From NCBI GenBank assembly GCA_027064405.1, contig JAMOPP010000188.1, positions 1-5,887 of the forward strand: a stretch of DNA of 5,887 nt, given 5' to 3'. The position numbers and the translations under genes are program-made. The notes under the pieces were generated by a model. It searched no databases. It was given only the letters and a program-made list of their open reading frames with translations, and was not told the DNA's origin. The DNA comes from Desulfurellales bacterium (GTDB lineage Bacteria; Campylobacterota_A; Desulfurellia; Desulfurellales; Hippeaceae). Below are positions 5,641-5,887 of this stretch, piece by piece. Position 1 is the first letter of the stretch. The number at the start of each line of letters is the position of its first letter.

Positions 5641-5887
5641 ATGAAGTTTTCAGAAATTATTGGCTTACAAGATTATTTTCAACCTGTTTTTAACATAGAA
5701 AATGAAACAGGAGATTATTGGAAACAATTTATTCCAAACGATAAGTTTTATGATATATTAAACAAGACTTTATTGTCGGTTAGTTCTACACAAGCAAAAG
5801 ATAAGTTATCAATATGGTTGGTTGGCAGATACGGCACAGGAAAAAGCCATGCTTCAAGTGTGATAAAGCATTTGCTTTGGGATTCTT
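5641..5887 (+). CDS. brxC: P-loop ATPase, N-terminal fragment (cut by window end), likely BrxC/PglY
   Basis: The first 82 codons of a gene that runs off the window, starting MKFSEIIGLQDYFQP. The fragment carries a Walker A motif GRYGTGKS at residues 62-69, preceded by a hydrophobic beta strand (SIWLV) and followed by HASSVIKHLL, a typical P-loop helix. It is therefore an ATP-binding protein. A P-loop this close to the N-terminus, right after a PAPS-reductase-like gene, fits BrxC/PglY, the large ATPase of BREX systems (usually over 1000 residues). An SspC-like ATPase of a phosphorothioation system is the alternative. The start is supported by AAAGGA (5628-5633) 7 bases upstream. It follows the preceding stop by 11 bases on the same strand, so the two genes are almost certainly co-transcribed. 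The P-loop is clear; the family name is inferred mostly from context. Confidence 0.6.
   Translation, partial: MKFSEIIGLQDYFQPVFNIENETGDYWKQFIPNDKFYDILNKTLLSVSSTQAKDKLSIWLVGRYGTGKSHASSVIKHLLWDS

Noticed and set aside
1..5887. CRISPR arrays, tRNA or rRNA genes, insertion sequences, riboswitches
   Set aside because: I looked for regularly spaced repeats, tRNA-like cloverleaf ends, transposase motifs and conserved riboswitch cores in the two non-coding stretches and found none.

Overview
The window is AT-rich (about 31-39% G+C in lines I counted by hand). All supported genes are on the + strand, in two transcription units that do not look functionally related. The first is a complete three-gene TRAP transporter operon, dctP-dctQ-dctM (157-2864). 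Its binding protein has a classical signal peptide, which fits a Gram-negative bacterium with a periplasm. The low G+C and the style of the TRAP proteins bring to mind marine or thermophilic sulfur reducers such as Hippea/Desulfurella or Deferribacterota. That is only an impression; there is no rRNA or other marker here.

Region by region: 1-156 is a leader with a good sigma70-type promoter (TTGACT-17-TATATT) and a strong ribosome binding site for dctP. At 157-2864 the three TRAP genes are packed without gaps (dctP and dctQ abut, dctQ and dctM overlap by 4 bases) and are probably translationally coupled. The 365-base gap at 2865-3229 holds a weak A/T inverted repeat, a 60-base element with perfect 10-base terminal inverted repeats, and two tandem promoter-like sequences, each TTGACA-17 nt-near-consensus -10, both pointing to the next gene. 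At 3230-5629 lies a 799-residue multidomain protein: an N-terminal domain, a PP-loop PAPS-reductase/DndC-like ATP pyrophosphatase domain with its own CC...CxxC iron-sulfur ligands, a ferredoxin-like two-cluster segment, and a C-terminal DUF4007-like domain. From 5641 to the window end is the first 82 codons of a P-loop ATPase.

The PAPS-reductase-like/DUF4007 protein followed 11 bases later by a P-loop ATPase is best read as the start of a phage-defence operon. My preferred reading is a type 4 BREX system (brxP, then brxC/pglY, with pglZ and brxL expected beyond the window). The same ingredients (DndC-like ATP pyrophosphatase, DUF4007, ATPase) also resemble the Ssp-type DNA phosphorothioation system, and the window ends before the genes that would decide. 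The most unusual detail is a textbook Shine-Dalgarno and in-frame ATG inside the large gene, exactly at the boundary before the DUF4007 domain (SD 4833-4839, ATG 4847). It could produce the DUF4007 domain as a separate protein of about 260 residues alongside the fusion.
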